DNA of 64,000 nt from assembly GCA_963930775.1 (NCBI GenBank), contig OZ005705.1, positions 1,550,001 to 1,614,000 on the forward strand. The letters run 5' to 3'. How positions within the stretch are numbered: the first letter of the stretch is position 1; every line of letters begins with the position of its first letter. Position numbers and translations under genes: made by a program. Of the stretch, positions 12,901-24,286 are shown piece after piece. The notes below the pieces were generated by a model. The model was not told the DNA's origin, made no database searches, and saw only the letters and a list, made by a program, of their open reading frames with translations. Origin of the DNA: Cliona cf. orientalis. Its lineage: Eukaryota; Porifera; Demospongiae; Clionaida; Clionaidae.

Positions 12901-15506
12901 CTCTTGGTGACACAACTGCAGTAACAGAAAGTGAAAAAGCGAACCTCCTAAATTCCTATTTTCACTCATGCTTCAACAAGTCTCATACTCCGATAACACC
13001 CTCAGCCTGTTTGCGACTTTCTCCTGCAGCGAATCTTCTCTGTTCTGAAGACGAAGTGTTTGACCTCTTGGCAACCCTGGATGTGTCCAAGTCCACTGGA
13101 CCTGACGGAATCTCAGCCAGGATGCTGAAGTTCACAGCAACCAGCATAACCCCTTCAGTGACTAAGCTGTTCAATCAATCAATTATTCAGGCTCGAGTAC
13201 CATCCCTTTGGAAAAAATCTGTTATCGTTCCTGTCCCGAAAACATCAGATATAACTACACCAACTAATTATCGTCCAATCTCACTCTTACCTATCATCAG
13301 CAAACTCCTGGAAAGACATATTTATTCACTTATTCTACACCACCTGCAAGCAAATGACATCCTGACAACCTCTCAATGGGGATTCTTGGAGGGAAGGTCC
13401 ACTGTAACTGCTCTAATAAAATGCACAGATGATTGGCTAAAAAGTTTAGAAGACGGAAATGATACGTGCGCAATTTTCTTTGACTATCGTAAAGCTTTTG
13501 ACTCTGTCCCTCATTGCCCACTGATAGTGAAACTACGTTCCCTTGATGTCGACGATTGCATTGTCAGCTGGGTCAAAAACTACTTATCTGAAAGATGTCA
13601 AGTTGTTGCAGTTGATGGAGTGGAATCGGATCCCTTGCCAGTCCTCTCTGGGGTTCCCCAGGGCTCTGTTCTCGGACCACTACTCTTCCTAATTTACATC
13701 AATGATCTTCCACATGCTATTCAAGATGAATTTGCCCACTTAAACCTCTTTGCTGATGACCTTCTCCTTTATCGAATAATTACCTCTGCAGCAGACTATC
13801 TCCTCCTGCAAGAAATGATTTGTATAATTGAGCAATGGACATCAGATAATTACCTCAGTTTCAATACGTCCAAGTGCAAATGTATGATTATCTCGCGTAA
13901 GAGAAATCCTCCTCTGCCAGATATTCCCTTACAGTTGTGTGGAAGTGCCCTGGAAAGAGTTGACAGCTACAAGTATCTCGGAGTCTTGGTTTCTTGTGAT
14001 CTATCCTGGTCCGTGCATGTTGAATTTGCCTGTCAAAAAGCTCGGCGAGTATTGGGCTTGCTCTATAGAAGGTTTTATGGTCAAGCATCCCAGGATTCGT
14101 TAAAACAGCTATATCTATCTCTTGTACGACCGCATTTAGAGTATGCGAGCCAGGTGTGGGATCCTCACCTCGCCAAAGATAGAAATGCCTTGGAAAAAGT
14201 GCAAAAATTCGCGTGCAAATTGGCTACTTCTAAATGGAATAGCAGCTATGAGGAACTGCTGGATTTGACAGATTTAAAGCCCCTCCAGGACAGAAGGTTA
14301 GAATCTAAACTAGGACTGCTGTTCAAGTTGGTTCACAATCTCTGCTTCTTCCCGGATAACTCGTGGTCTTTCCGAACTAACAGCAGGTGCAACAGGAACA
14401 CCAACTCCTTGCAGTTGTCGAGACCATTTGCTCGTACTAATGCCTATATGGCCTCCTTCTTCCCCCATACTGTGGCAAACTGGAATCTGTTGGACAATAA
14501 TGCTGTAACAGCATCATCATACAAGTCCTTCATGCAAACTGTTAGTAACTAGCTAATTAATTTTAACTGCTCTCATTTTGTTATATATACACGTAGTTTA
14601 ACTAGGGTACACACCTGTATTAGCTTTAGTAGCTATTGTGTATCCATTGCATAGTATTGCATAAAGTATTATAAGCAAAAATTAAACACTAAGTAGAAAA
14701 AAAAAAAAGATTTCCTGCGCGAAAAATGTTTGGAGGAATTGGGAGCACTTGGGGAGATAATTTTTACACCGGCACGCAGAATGGGTCAAAACACGAGATT
14801 TGACATGAGAAAATTTTGATTCACGCCTTAGAATCAAAGTTACGGCCCTTTGAAGTTTCCCCATATGTTTGTACAGGGAAGCCATGCGTTTGCAATGTTT
14901 CCGCCCACGCGCTACGTGAGGGGCGGGGCCACGCCCGCACATAAACGTGACGACCTTTACCAACTTTTTGACAAAATAGAAATTTAGGCTGCCTGCTTGC
15001 ATTGTATGGTTCCACTATGCACCCAGCTCCATTATATGGTGGTTTTTGGATATATTTTTTTTTTCTGCTTAGTGTTCTGGTCGCCTTGTTATACACTAAT
15101 TATACACTAAGTAGAAAAAAAAAGCAAATTTAAATAAATAATCTAATTCATGGGGGGTTTGGGAGCACTTGGGGGGACAATTTTTACATGGGCACGCAGA
15201 ATGGGTCGAAACTAGAGATTTGATCCCGGGGAATTTTGATTTACGCCTTAGAATTAAAGTTACGGCCCTTTGAAGTCACCCCATATGTTTGTATAGGAAG
15301 CCATGCATTTGCAATGTTTTCCGCCCACGCGATACGTGAGGGGCGGGGCCACTCGCGCACATTAACGTGACGACCATTACCCACTTTGATCAAAATTGAT
15401 GTATAGGCTGCCTGCTTGCATTGTATGGCTCTACTATGCATCCAGCTCAACTATGTGGCCGTTTTCAAACAATTTTTTTTTTCTGCTTAGTGTTCTGGTC
15501 GCCTTG

Positions 15507-15540
<34 letters not shown>

Positions 15541-18500
15541 AGCAAAAAAGAGGTGTGGCTGGTGTTTCAAGGCAATAATGAAGGCAGATGCGGTAGGTAA
15601 AAACAGACGCGGGAGGTGACGAGAAACTAATATTCAAGTTTGTGTGGCCTTATACTTCAAATCATTTACTAGCAAGTCCACGAGCATCACGAACACTGCA
15701 TTATTAACCCTCGCCGCAAAGCGTAGGCGGAGGGTTACTGCAATCGTTTGGCGATTTTTGTCCGTCCGTCCGTCCGTTTGTTTGTTTGTTTGTCCGTCCG
15801 TCCGTCCGTCCGTCCGTGTGGTAAGGGTCGTCTGAGAGAAAGTACGCATCTGAGGATTACCAAGCATCAAGGAAGAGTGGTTACGTTAAGTCCTGCCCAG
15901 TGGTATAATAGTGTGCAGCTGTGGTTGCCATTCTGTGTTGTCAGTGCAGTGACAGTGTAAACAGGCAGTGGCTCTCAATTGAGTGCATAATTGAGTTTAA
16001 GTAGTCACAGAGGCTTTCAGTTATTATAGTGACATAGGCAGGTGCATCCCCCTAGCCTATATCATGCACTGACTCTGAAGAAAACAGGACTACCTCAGGT
16101 GCATGGTATATAGTATCGAACTAGATACATACTACCATATTATGGTAGTATGTATCTAGTTCAATACAAGGCTCCTTATATATTGAGCAGGCATACACAC
16201 AGAGATATGCTAGCTAGTATAGATCTACATGTCACGTGCATGAGTCATGCATGCGTGTAGCGGTGAGGGTTTTGCACTCCTGTGCATTCATTATTGGCTG
16301 TGGCTATACTCACTGCAGGCCAGCTGCTTCTGCTCATGTGCACTTCTGGCCTGGTATTTATAGCATGCTGCTTTCTGTGCAGATATAGATGAAGATACAG
16401 GGTAGTTAATATGTGCTCTAGAAAGCTCTATAGATAGTTTTGACTCTGGTTTTTGATCAGTAGTAATATTATTATGGTCTATAGCTAGCTCAGTGTGAAC
16501 CTTATCTGCTGCAGATTGAAATTGCTACCACTCTTTATAAAGTTCATGGAGTGAACATGGACCAGATAGCCGTTCTTACACCATACTCAGCGCAAAAGAC
16601 CCTCATCAATAAGAAAATGAAAGAAGCCAATCTTAAAATTAAAGTAGCATCTATTACTGAAAGTCAAGGTGAAGTGCACATTCATGACTATGATTGTACA
16701 ATGTCATGATCTTTTTGGTGTTGCATCAGGTGATGAGTATGGGATAGTTATCCTATCAACAGTGCGTTCACTTCCAGAAAAGGAAATTGCCAACCCTGAC
16801 CATGTTCAAGCTGATCGTGGGTGGCTCTATGAGACACTGGGATTTCTTACGGATCCTCATCAGCTGAATGTTGGAATTACAAGAAGCAAGTATGGCCTCA
16901 TCATTGTGGGTAAATGACCACTATATTCAATGTGCCATAATGACATTAATAATATTATTATTATCACATATAGGAAATCAGCTGTTGCTCAGATATGATG
17001 AAAACTGGAAAGCTCTTATTGAACACTACACTCAGAAGAAATGCTTACTAATGAATGGAGAGGAGTTTTGTAAAAGTACGACATTAAAACCCTCCCCCTG
17101 GACACTCGTTAAAGGTCATAGCTACATAAAGGTGTATGTATAGGTTATATACCGAGGTGCAGGTCTCTACGCTATTTACACAACCGAGGGCCGAAGGCCC
17201 GAGGCTGTGTAAATCGCGTAGAGACCGAACCGAGGTGTATAACGGACTTGTACCATGGGCTACGTGGCCCTGACGACGCATCCTCATGGTAGCAACGACA
17301 GCGCTGGCTATAAAAGTCGGCTCGAGCAGCACCCAGCAACACAGCAAAATAAAAAAAAATTTCGAATCGCCGTCATGACCGTGAAAGCCGTCTAGTATTT
17401 AATGCACCTACCGTCAGCTCATGGCCAGGCCTTCAAGAAGACCAAGATGCTTCGAAATTTCACAACGATAGCTTTCTTGTTGGACAGTGCAGTACAAAAT
17501 GTGCCTTCCTAGCCAGGATCTTCCTCGAGCTCCAAGATTCGCCGACTCAGCATCCAATTACTCCGCCCACTTATGGCAATTAACCTTCAACCTCACCATA
17601 GTATAGTACTATAGTACATACGCATAGTACTATCACAACGCAATGCGTAGTATATACAACGAGTACAGTCCTACTAGTGTGCCCTTAGGTAGTTATCAGA
17701 CCTTGTATATAAATACAAGGTTTGATAAGTGATTTATCAACCCCATATGGAGAAATCTGATTGGTCAGAATTTACAACCATGGTACAAGGAATATTATAG
17801 CCCCATCATACATTCTACTATACATGCTTGCATGCATGCACAATTAATATTTGTTATTATCTTCCATGCATCTTATGGATTCTTGCCAACAGTGGCCTAT
17901 AGCATCAAGGATTTGCTTTAGTACTCTATAGCTATTAGCTAGCGTTTCCACACAAAAAAATGAAGTTTTTCAAAACTTCTCAAAACTCTGGTAGGACGAA
18001 GATATTCTTGGACTAACACTAATCCTCACTCCAGGTCACGCCCCCACGTTCATTTGCCGAGATATCGAGACTTTAATTATTCTCCAAATTTTGGTAAAAT
18101 TCGCCATAACGTGGGGTACCATCGTTATACAGTATGGTAAATGCTTCCTCATACTGTCACTGGATGAGGACGATCAATTTAGTAAGGCAGCCACAGTAAA
18201 TCACAGATTGGAGCATATTAACCATCTGGCGCGACAATTTCGCCAAAAAACGCGAAATTTTTGCATCTCCACGTAAGAGTAATTTTGCACAGTATCATTC
18301 GAGATTTAGGGACCGTCCCAGTAGGCTAGCTAAATGCTGCAAAATGAGCGGTTTTTGGAAAGTTTGATTTTTTCGTTGGATACCCTATATTAGCTATAGT
18401 ATATAATTGTAGTACTGTATAGAAAATTTTTGCCAACTCATCCCCAGCTCTCGTTGATGAAATTTTTATCCATGCACAAAAATTGAAACCTTTCAATATC

Positions 18501-20208
18501 TCTGTAGTGTGAAAGCATATAGGTGAAAGTAGCCGGTGAAAATTTTCAGCGACACCATAATAATAATAATAATATAATAATGCATTAGCCAAAATCAAAT
18601 TTTAATGCTAAATATTGAACTATAGCATTGTAAATTTTACAGCTCGATCTACTTACTTCAATGAGGCAGAGAAGAGAGCTCAAGTTCCCTTTATGTGTCA
18701 TCATTTACTTGAATGTGATTACAATGCTCTTGAATACACCATTGAGGATCATGATATCACTCTGAGAATTCCAGAGGGAGCAGTGTCTAAGGGGGCAAAA
18801 TTTCACATTGAGATTGGTGTAGCAATGTATGGCCCGTTCATCTTTCCAGAGAAGACTCAAATAATCTCACCTATTGTCTGGCTTTGTGTTCAAGAAAGTG
18901 TTGAATTGAAGAAACCATTGCGATTAATTCTCCCTCATTTTCTTGTTGGCCTAAGCAGAAAAAGGCTACAATACCATAATATCGCATTTGCCAAGGCTAG
19001 TCATGAATATTCTTTTGAGAATGGCCAAATGATGTACAAGTTTGAAGATATCGGTGCTCAAGTTCTCCTTGCTTCAAGTGGAAATAAAGGTTATGGAGTG
19101 ATAAGATCAACACACTGTTGCTTTTATTGCATTGAGGCTAATCATACACCTGAATTAGCCAGGGATGCTGGTTACTGCCTGGCTAGAATTGAGAACAATA
19201 GTGTATTTTCACATCAAAGAAATGAAATTTGCTTTACTGCTGTTTACTTCCTCAGAACCTGCATCAAGGTGAGAGTATGATGTCATGTATGTATACGCTG
19301 ATTATTGGATTTATGCAGGTCATTTTTACTCTTATACCTTCAGGCTTTGGAGGAGCAATTTCCAGAAGAAGATGGTTATAAAATTACTCGCTATGATGCA
19401 TTTACGTTTAACATAGAACAACCTGAAGTATGTATCACGATTGTTCCATGTGATGAGAGTGACCAATATACGATAGCACTGGAACCTCTATCAGCCAAGG
19501 TATATGTTAGTGTAGTTATTGGAATTAACATGCACTCAGCTGCACACATATAATTATCCAGATTAAAGCATCTGAAATTGATTTTTGGAGAGAAGGATTT
19601 GATAGGATGCAACTAAAGCACATGACAAAGGTGTATCCACCTCGAGTCAAGATGACAATCATATTAAGAGATTTTGAAAGTCATAAACTTTTAATAAAGT
19701 TTTTAGGCTGCTCAACTGATTGTCAGCTGGACACTGAACTTATTTTGCCATTAGGTACGTGCTGAATCAATGCAACTGAAATAATTTTATTATTGTTGTG
19801 TAATAGGTTCTCTATGTTTAAGTCGTTCCTCATCAGCGACAAGTGGATCAGTTCTGGAACATCGATCACATACGGTATTTCCAGCTGGTAAGCCAGTAAA
19901 ATCCAATAATGATCTAAAAATACAACTATACTATTACTGTAGATGATAAGCCAGAATTAAAAGATGCATTCAAAACACTGCTTCCTCTTGCATCAAGCTG
20001 GAAAAGTATTGGCACTCTACTTGGGCTACGATCTGATATTCTTGATGGAATCCAATTAGATGAAAGAAGCACTGTGGATCAATTACAGGCAGTAACATCG
20101 AAATGGCTTAAACAGGTGAACCCTCCACCAACATGGAAAGTATTAGCTGATGCTATTGAGGAAATTGATGAACAAAAGGCTCAGGAGCTGAAATGCACTT
20201 TAGCATAA
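3958..20208 (+). CDS. HELZ2-like helicase-RNB-helicase protein fused to ZU5, UPA-like and Death domains
   Basis: Exons: 3958-4208, 4265-5255, 5349-5768, 5835-5916, 5982-9726, 9782-9933, 10008-10166, 10229-10354, 10421-11028, 11097-11351, 16515-16668, 16730-16909, 16974-17075, 18643-19268, 19344-19499, 19562-19754, 19807-19887, 19943-20208. They sum to 2848 codons plus stop with consistent phases. Helicase 1 has GPFGTGKTR, DEGAQ, GDHLQ and FNTAITRSQ. The 3.7-kb exon carries a cold-shock-like region and an RNB domain with FTIDPDGAQNLDDA and SSPLRRYLDIEVQR. Helicase 2 has GPPGTGKSET (split by an intron), DECGMA, GDHKQLQPV, QYRM and LNVGITRSK. This order is that of vertebrate HELZ2, an interferon-linked RNA helicase/3'-5' exoribonuclease. 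The C-terminus is a ZU5, UPA-like and Death-domain block. The fusion rests on matching splice phase (donor at 17076, acceptor at 18642) and the lack of an initiator Met at the start of the ZU5 exon. If the donor is not used, the protein ends at 17143 and the ZU5-Death part is a separate gene. Confidence 0.78.
11385..12155. mobile_element. MITE-like element with subterminal inverted repeats
   Basis: Near one end lies TTGGGGCGAGCCTGAGC (about 11505) and near the other its inverse GCTCAGGCTCGCCCCAA (about 12113). Similar CACTAGTG/CACTAGTA words flank the element. It contains an (ATT)n run at about 11567-11589 and no convincing ORF. It sits in the large intron of the HELZ2-like gene. Confidence 0.5.
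12450..14600 (+). mobile_element. 5'-truncated non-LTR retrotransposon (CR1/Jockey-like LINE)
   Basis: A single open frame runs from about 12450 to the stop at 14550-14552; the first ATG is at 12564 and gives 662 residues. Reverse-transcriptase motifs are intact: NYRPISLLPIISKLLERHI, FFDYRKAFDSVPH, GVPQGSVLGPLLFLIYINDL and the catalytic FADDLLLY, followed by YKYLGVLVSCDLSW and VRPHLEYASQVWDP typical of CR1/Jockey-group C-termini. The upstream in-frame linker RYTYADWVSACEAIDEADW is the usual region between endonuclease and RT, but the endonuclease itself is missing: an in-frame TAG at 12447 and unrelated sequence precede it. It is inserted in sense orientation in the intron 11352-16514. The unbroken RT frame suggests recent insertion. 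Confidence 0.85.
14687..15074. mobile_element. MITE family M2, copy 1
   Basis: About 388 bp bounded by inverted ends CACTAAGTAGAAAAAAAAAA and its near-inverse TTTTTTTTCTGCTTAGTG. It is about 80% identical by eye to the neighbouring copy at 15105-15492 in direct orientation. Non-coding. Confidence 0.7.
15105..15492. mobile_element. MITE family M2, copy 2 (tandem with copy 1)
   Basis: Same inverted ends as copy 1 (CACTAAGTAGAAA / TTTCTGCTTAGTG). Both copies are followed by TTCTGGTCGCCTTG; after this copy a poly-A run of about 32 nt (15508-15538) follows. The shared flank suggests segmental duplication of element plus flank, or insertion into a related element. Confidence 0.68.
15705..16271. 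mobile_element. MITE with AACCCTCGCCGC terminal inverted repeats
   Basis: Left end AACCCTCGCCGC (15705-15716) matches the inverse of the right end GCGGTGAGGGTT (16260-16271) with one mismatch. Inside are a (TCCG)n/(TTTG)n microsatellite at about 15759-15816 and a perfect 45-bp palindrome at 16118-16162. No ORF of note. Confidence 0.7.
16118..16162. repeat. Perfect 45-bp palindrome (22-bp arms, 1-nt centre)
   Basis: Left arm 16118-16139 starts GAACTAGATACATACTACC; right arm 16141-16162 is its exact inverse; only 16140 is unpaired. Lies inside the MITE at 15705-16271. Confidence 0.92.
17162..17226. repeat. Foldback (imperfect hairpin) in the intron between helicase 2 and ZU5
   Basis: The sequence from GGTCTCTACGC through TTTACACA to the centre GGGCCGAAGGCCC is mirrored by TGTGTAAA and GCGTAGAGACC. 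Flanking copies of ACCGAGGTG on both sides suggest it is part of a foldback element. Confidence 0.75.
17249..17799. mobile_element. MITE-like segment bounded by CTTGTACCATGG inverted repeats
   Basis: CTTGTACCATGG at 17249-17260 and its inverse CCATGGTACAAG at 17788-17799, with TATAA-like words just outside. No ORF. The remaining intron to 18642 is A/T-rich and shows nothing recognisable. Confidence 0.45.
18643..20208 (+). CDS. ZU5 - UPA-like - Death-domain exons (3' end of the HELZ2-like gene, or a separate gene)
   Basis: Listed apart because it could be annotated as its own gene. The first exon (18643-19268) encodes a ZU5 domain: ITLRIPEGAVSKGAKFHIEI is the typical opening strand pair, and it ends near THCCFYCIEA. 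Exons 19344-19499 and 19562-19754 look like a UPA-type beta domain (CITIVPCDESDQYTIALEPL). A short Ser-rich linker (19807-19887) follows, then a Death domain in the last exon (SWKSIGTLLGLRSDILDGI; PPTWKVLADAIEEID) ending in TAA at 20206-20208. ZU5-UPA-Death is the module of PIDD1, UNC5 and ankyrins; Death domains recruit adaptors or caspases. The first exon begins in phase 1 and its first in-frame ATG comes well inside the exon (about 18692), so an upstream coding exon is expected; the 17075 donor fits. The domain calls are firm for ZU5 and Death, weaker for UPA. Confidence 0.75.
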
Positions 20209-21342
20209 TTATTAAAACAGTATAACATACGTATACACCGTGAATGTCATACATATTATATGCATGCACATTATATATTACAGTACAATTACTAGATAGT
20301 CAATGGTACCAATATACATTTTATTATTAGTATTTATTATTATTACTGTGAACATAGCTAGCTCGAGCTCTAATTACTATTATGCATAATATGAAAAACT
20401 TGACCACATGCCCAGCAGCTGCATATAATGGTTCGTAATATTATGGTAAAAGATCGTCAATATAGTGCGTACACACATGATGTGTGCACGGTCCAAGCCA
20501 CATTGATGTTGGGGCCTCGATCGACCCCGATACTGACAATTTTCAATCAAGACAGGCGACGAACTCGACGGCGCCATACACTGAGCTTCTGAGCATCGGG
20601 TTGGTCGCGACATAATATGGCACACAGCGTGCGTATACTTTATTTTCAAGTTTGCAAGGCTAGCTTCATTTATCCACGGGATTACGTCAGTCACGAGAAC
20701 GCTTGCGTGTCTGAATCCTTTGAGGTTGCAAAATTAATATGGTGTTAGACAAGGTGGGGTTTTATCCCCTATATATACTCTTCACAGTGTACCTAGATGA
20801 GTTACTTCAACGATTGACAATGACTTCTCTTAGACTGTGTAACTATCTATGACCACTGAGACGTTTACGAAGAAAGTGTGATATAGAGAATACATATGCA
20901 AGGTTATACTATCACTATGCATCAAGCCTGATTATTTGGGGGGGGGGGGGGGGGGGGGGGGGCCTTCTGAAATATTGGGGGGTCAGTGGCCATCTTAGTT
21001 TGGCTCTTGACGATCCTTTACCTTATCATACTGCGGGCACCGTAGGATCAGGAACGGGGAAATGAGAAACGGGAAATTGGAAACGAAATAGGAAATGGTC
21101 GCCAAGTTATGTCTGGAAATGTTCCATAGAAGCAAGTCCTTTTCAAGTTTAATATCTTGGACTTCTGGCCATAAAGCTCATCTGGTATATATTACTGTGA
21201 AGAAAAAGTGACTCTATGACCCCATACTTTCTACTATGCAGCATCATGGTGGAGGGAGAAGGGGAGATGGAGGGGGAGAGAGAGGAGAAGAGGGCGGAGG
21301 GGATGCCCCACCAGTCAGCCCGAATTCAGTCATGACAAACTA
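20209..21342. other. Intergenic, repeat-derived
   Basis: About 1.1 kb after the Death-domain stop. About 20400-20760 is a diverged inverse relative of the M4 element at 28131-28602 (shared GACGTAATCCCGTGGAT). A run of 25 G lies at 20938-20962, followed by a purine-rich stretch to about 21300. No gene recognised. Confidence 0.6.
20938..20962 (+). repeat. Poly-G run (25 nt)
   Basis: Uninterrupted G homopolymer, seen directly. The exact length is prone to sequencing error. Confidence 0.9.
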
Positions 21343-21641
21343 TCAAGTGTCCTTTTGACCCTGTTGGCTATGACAAGGACCTGGTGGAGGCTCTTGGAGA
21401 GGGACATTGTACAAACCAACCCAAATATCACATGGTGAGCAGAAAGAGTCTCACTTATGCATGAGTAATTAAAGTTATTTCTTAGTAAGTGAAATTGAAA
21501 ATATCAAATGTTTTGTGATGAATACCTTAGTATTTTGACTTATAGTTTCTCCCAACTACACACAATTGCTGTTGAGAGCTAGAAGCCCTCTTCTGAGCTA
21601 TAGTGACATGTACATGTAGCATTGTTTTGTTACCCCATGTG

Positions 21642-22255
21642 CATGCGCAAGGGGTAAAGTAATCGGTCGTGTCATTGTCGTTTGCACCGTGCAAAAATCA
21701 CCATATCTTGAGATGTAGGCGTCTAAGTGACTCGTAAGCACAACGAATCAATTGAATTCAGCGAAAAACTGGCTTCAGTGTGCGTCAAATCGATGGATAC
21801 GGTCCACGAGCGTCACAAATAGTGCCTTTTTGTTGGCCACCATAGCCACGCCTATCGACAGTGCCCATCAATGCATGATGCATGATGCATGTCCATTGTG
21901 CTTTCTACCCATGCAGACAACTAAGCCTGTGGCCAAGCGTATGACTGGTAAAGATCATCAATGTTCTAAATAATGCTCGTAACATCTATAATAGTAACTG
22001 AAATCTGAAGCCCCATGCTATGTAAGGTAGCGATACTATTATTACACGTACAAGTTCATGTCTTCCTAGTCTGGGCTAGGTCTGGGTGCAGAGAGCACTG
22101 CATGTTTCAAGTGTCACTGGGACAACTAACTTGGGGCTGCAGTATTTCCATTATTTCTCTCAAGTTCACAAAATTATATCCATGCATGCACCGAAAGTAA
22201 ATCTATAGATTGCGCATTGGCAATGTGCGGGCAGGGTATGTGCTCTATGTGCTCG
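21642..22255 (+). repeat. Repeat family R1, copy 2
   Basis: Starts GCATGCGCAAGGGGTAAAGT and runs through the same blocks as copy 1 (inverse orientation) to GGTATGTGCTCTATGTGCTC. Sits inside the first intron of the katanin relic, nearly tandem with copy 3. A short related fragment (GCAAGGGGTAAAGCAATTGG) lies near 12190. Confidence 0.75.
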
Positions 22256-22828
22256 GTTGTGTCGTTGTTATCATCGTTGTGAGCACAAAAATCACCATAT
22301 CTCGAGATGTAGGCATCTAAGCGACTCGTAAGCACAACAAATCAATTGAATTCGGCGAAAAACTAACTTCAGTGTGCATCAAATCGATGGATACGGTCCA
22401 CGGGCATCACAAATAGTGCCTTTTTGTTGGCTAACGTAGCCACGCCTATCAACACAATGCATAATGCATACACAGTCAGCATTTTAATTTTTAACTCATT
22501 CCTCCCTCCATAGGTTACATGCTAGTTTTAGCTATCTCCAGCTAATCACGTTAACCACTGTTCTGTTTTTTTTTGAGCAGAAATTATTATAAATAAATAA
22601 AATAAATAAATACCCATTGTGTTTTCTGCTCATGCGCACAACTATTAGCCAAGAATATAACTGGTAAAGATCGTCGAAATTAATAATGCTCGTAGTCTAT
22701 CCACATACAATTGAGCAGCACTTCCACTAATTTTAAAACTTCACAAAATCATATAGCCATGCACACAAAAGTAACTCTACAGATTGTGCAATGTGCGCAC
22801 GGGGTATGTGCTCTACAGAGCTCTAGTT
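22256..22828 (+). repeat. Repeat family R1, copy 3
   Basis: Directly follows copy 2; lacks its first bases and carries an insert of about 150 bp (22465-22612) with an AATAAATAAATA run. Ends GTGCTCTACAGAGCTCTAGT, as in copy 1. Confidence 0.72.
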
Positions 22829-22927
22829 TCGCATTGTTTTTGAGATCAGTTTGATAGTTAACAAATGGAGCTTGGTTCTGATTGAAACATGATGATGTTT
22901 ATTTTATCATAGGAGGGGAATATATAA

Positions 22928-23068
<141 letters not shown>

Positions 23069-23452
23069 TAGTGCGTTTGTTTATGAGTCCTACGAGAGAG
23101 AGTAGAGAGAGAGGGGGGGGAGAGAGAGGGAAAGGGAGAGAGAGGGAGAGGGAGAGAGAGAGGTTGACTCTCTCTCACTTATAACTTTCGTTTTTGTTCA
23201 TACATATCCTCATACTTTTACTATAGTATTATCATTCTTCCTTTTTAACCATGGTGTACTGTGTTGTACACATTTACAAGTTTTGTACTAGGAGTTATTA
23301 TGTGCGCCATGAATAGAAGTACATGTAGGCACATTCCTTGTTTCTGTACAAACCCTCAGTCATTTTAAATGAAGATATTGAGGTCATTAAAAGAGAGAGA
23401 GGGAGGGAGAGAGAGATGCACAGCCATGATTCTCTCTTCCTCCTTGATGTAG

Positions 23453-23620
<168 letters not shown>

Positions 23621-24225
23621 TAATATTATATAACTATACCCACTACATGACAATTCAGCTGTTAATATGCATGGGGGCTCAACATTCATTCATGTCTATG
23701 TATTTACACTAGTATTATTGGCCCATAGATACATGTACATGTAGACTACTGATTACCTTTTACATGCCTAGCAACTGAGGTTGTAGTATCTGAACTGGTG
23801 TGCCTATGTATCATGCCCCGTGTTTCAATCTATGCCAATACTGGAATAGTACATGTTGGAAATGATATTCATACTGTAGCTTGTGGTACACAGGAAGCTT
23901 CAACTGTTAAAGGGTCACCCTTTAAGTTGATATAGAATATCAGCCCAATAAGCCTCTGGCACAGAGCTTGTCTACAGGCCCTAGCAGCTGCCCTAATCTG
24001 TCATGCCTTGAATTTTGCTCAGGGAGAACACTGTCAGCGCATTCGGTACAGGTACATGTGGTTACTAATCTTCATGATAAGTGACATGATATTATGTATG
24101 TACATGATGTACTCTTGACTTATCCAGTCAGTTGCTTGTCTTTACTATTAGAGTACAACTGTATTAGCACTGTACTATTCATATTGTCCATTACAAAATA
24201 GCTATAATATTATTATTATGTACCC

Positions 24226-24286
24226 TCTGTTCCGGCGATGACTCAGCTCAGTGATTAAGCTGAATCATTGCCGGAACAAAGTTGTA
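24226..24286. repeat. Short foldback in the katanin relic intron
   Basis: CTGTTCCGGCGATGACTCAGCT is mirrored by AGCTGAATCATTGCCGGAACA across a short loop. Probably a small MITE or its remnant. Confidence 0.6.

Noticed and set aside
15748-15960. ORFs rich in Val-Arg-Pro-Ser repeats
   Set aside because: They are translations of the (TCCG)n microsatellite inside a MITE.
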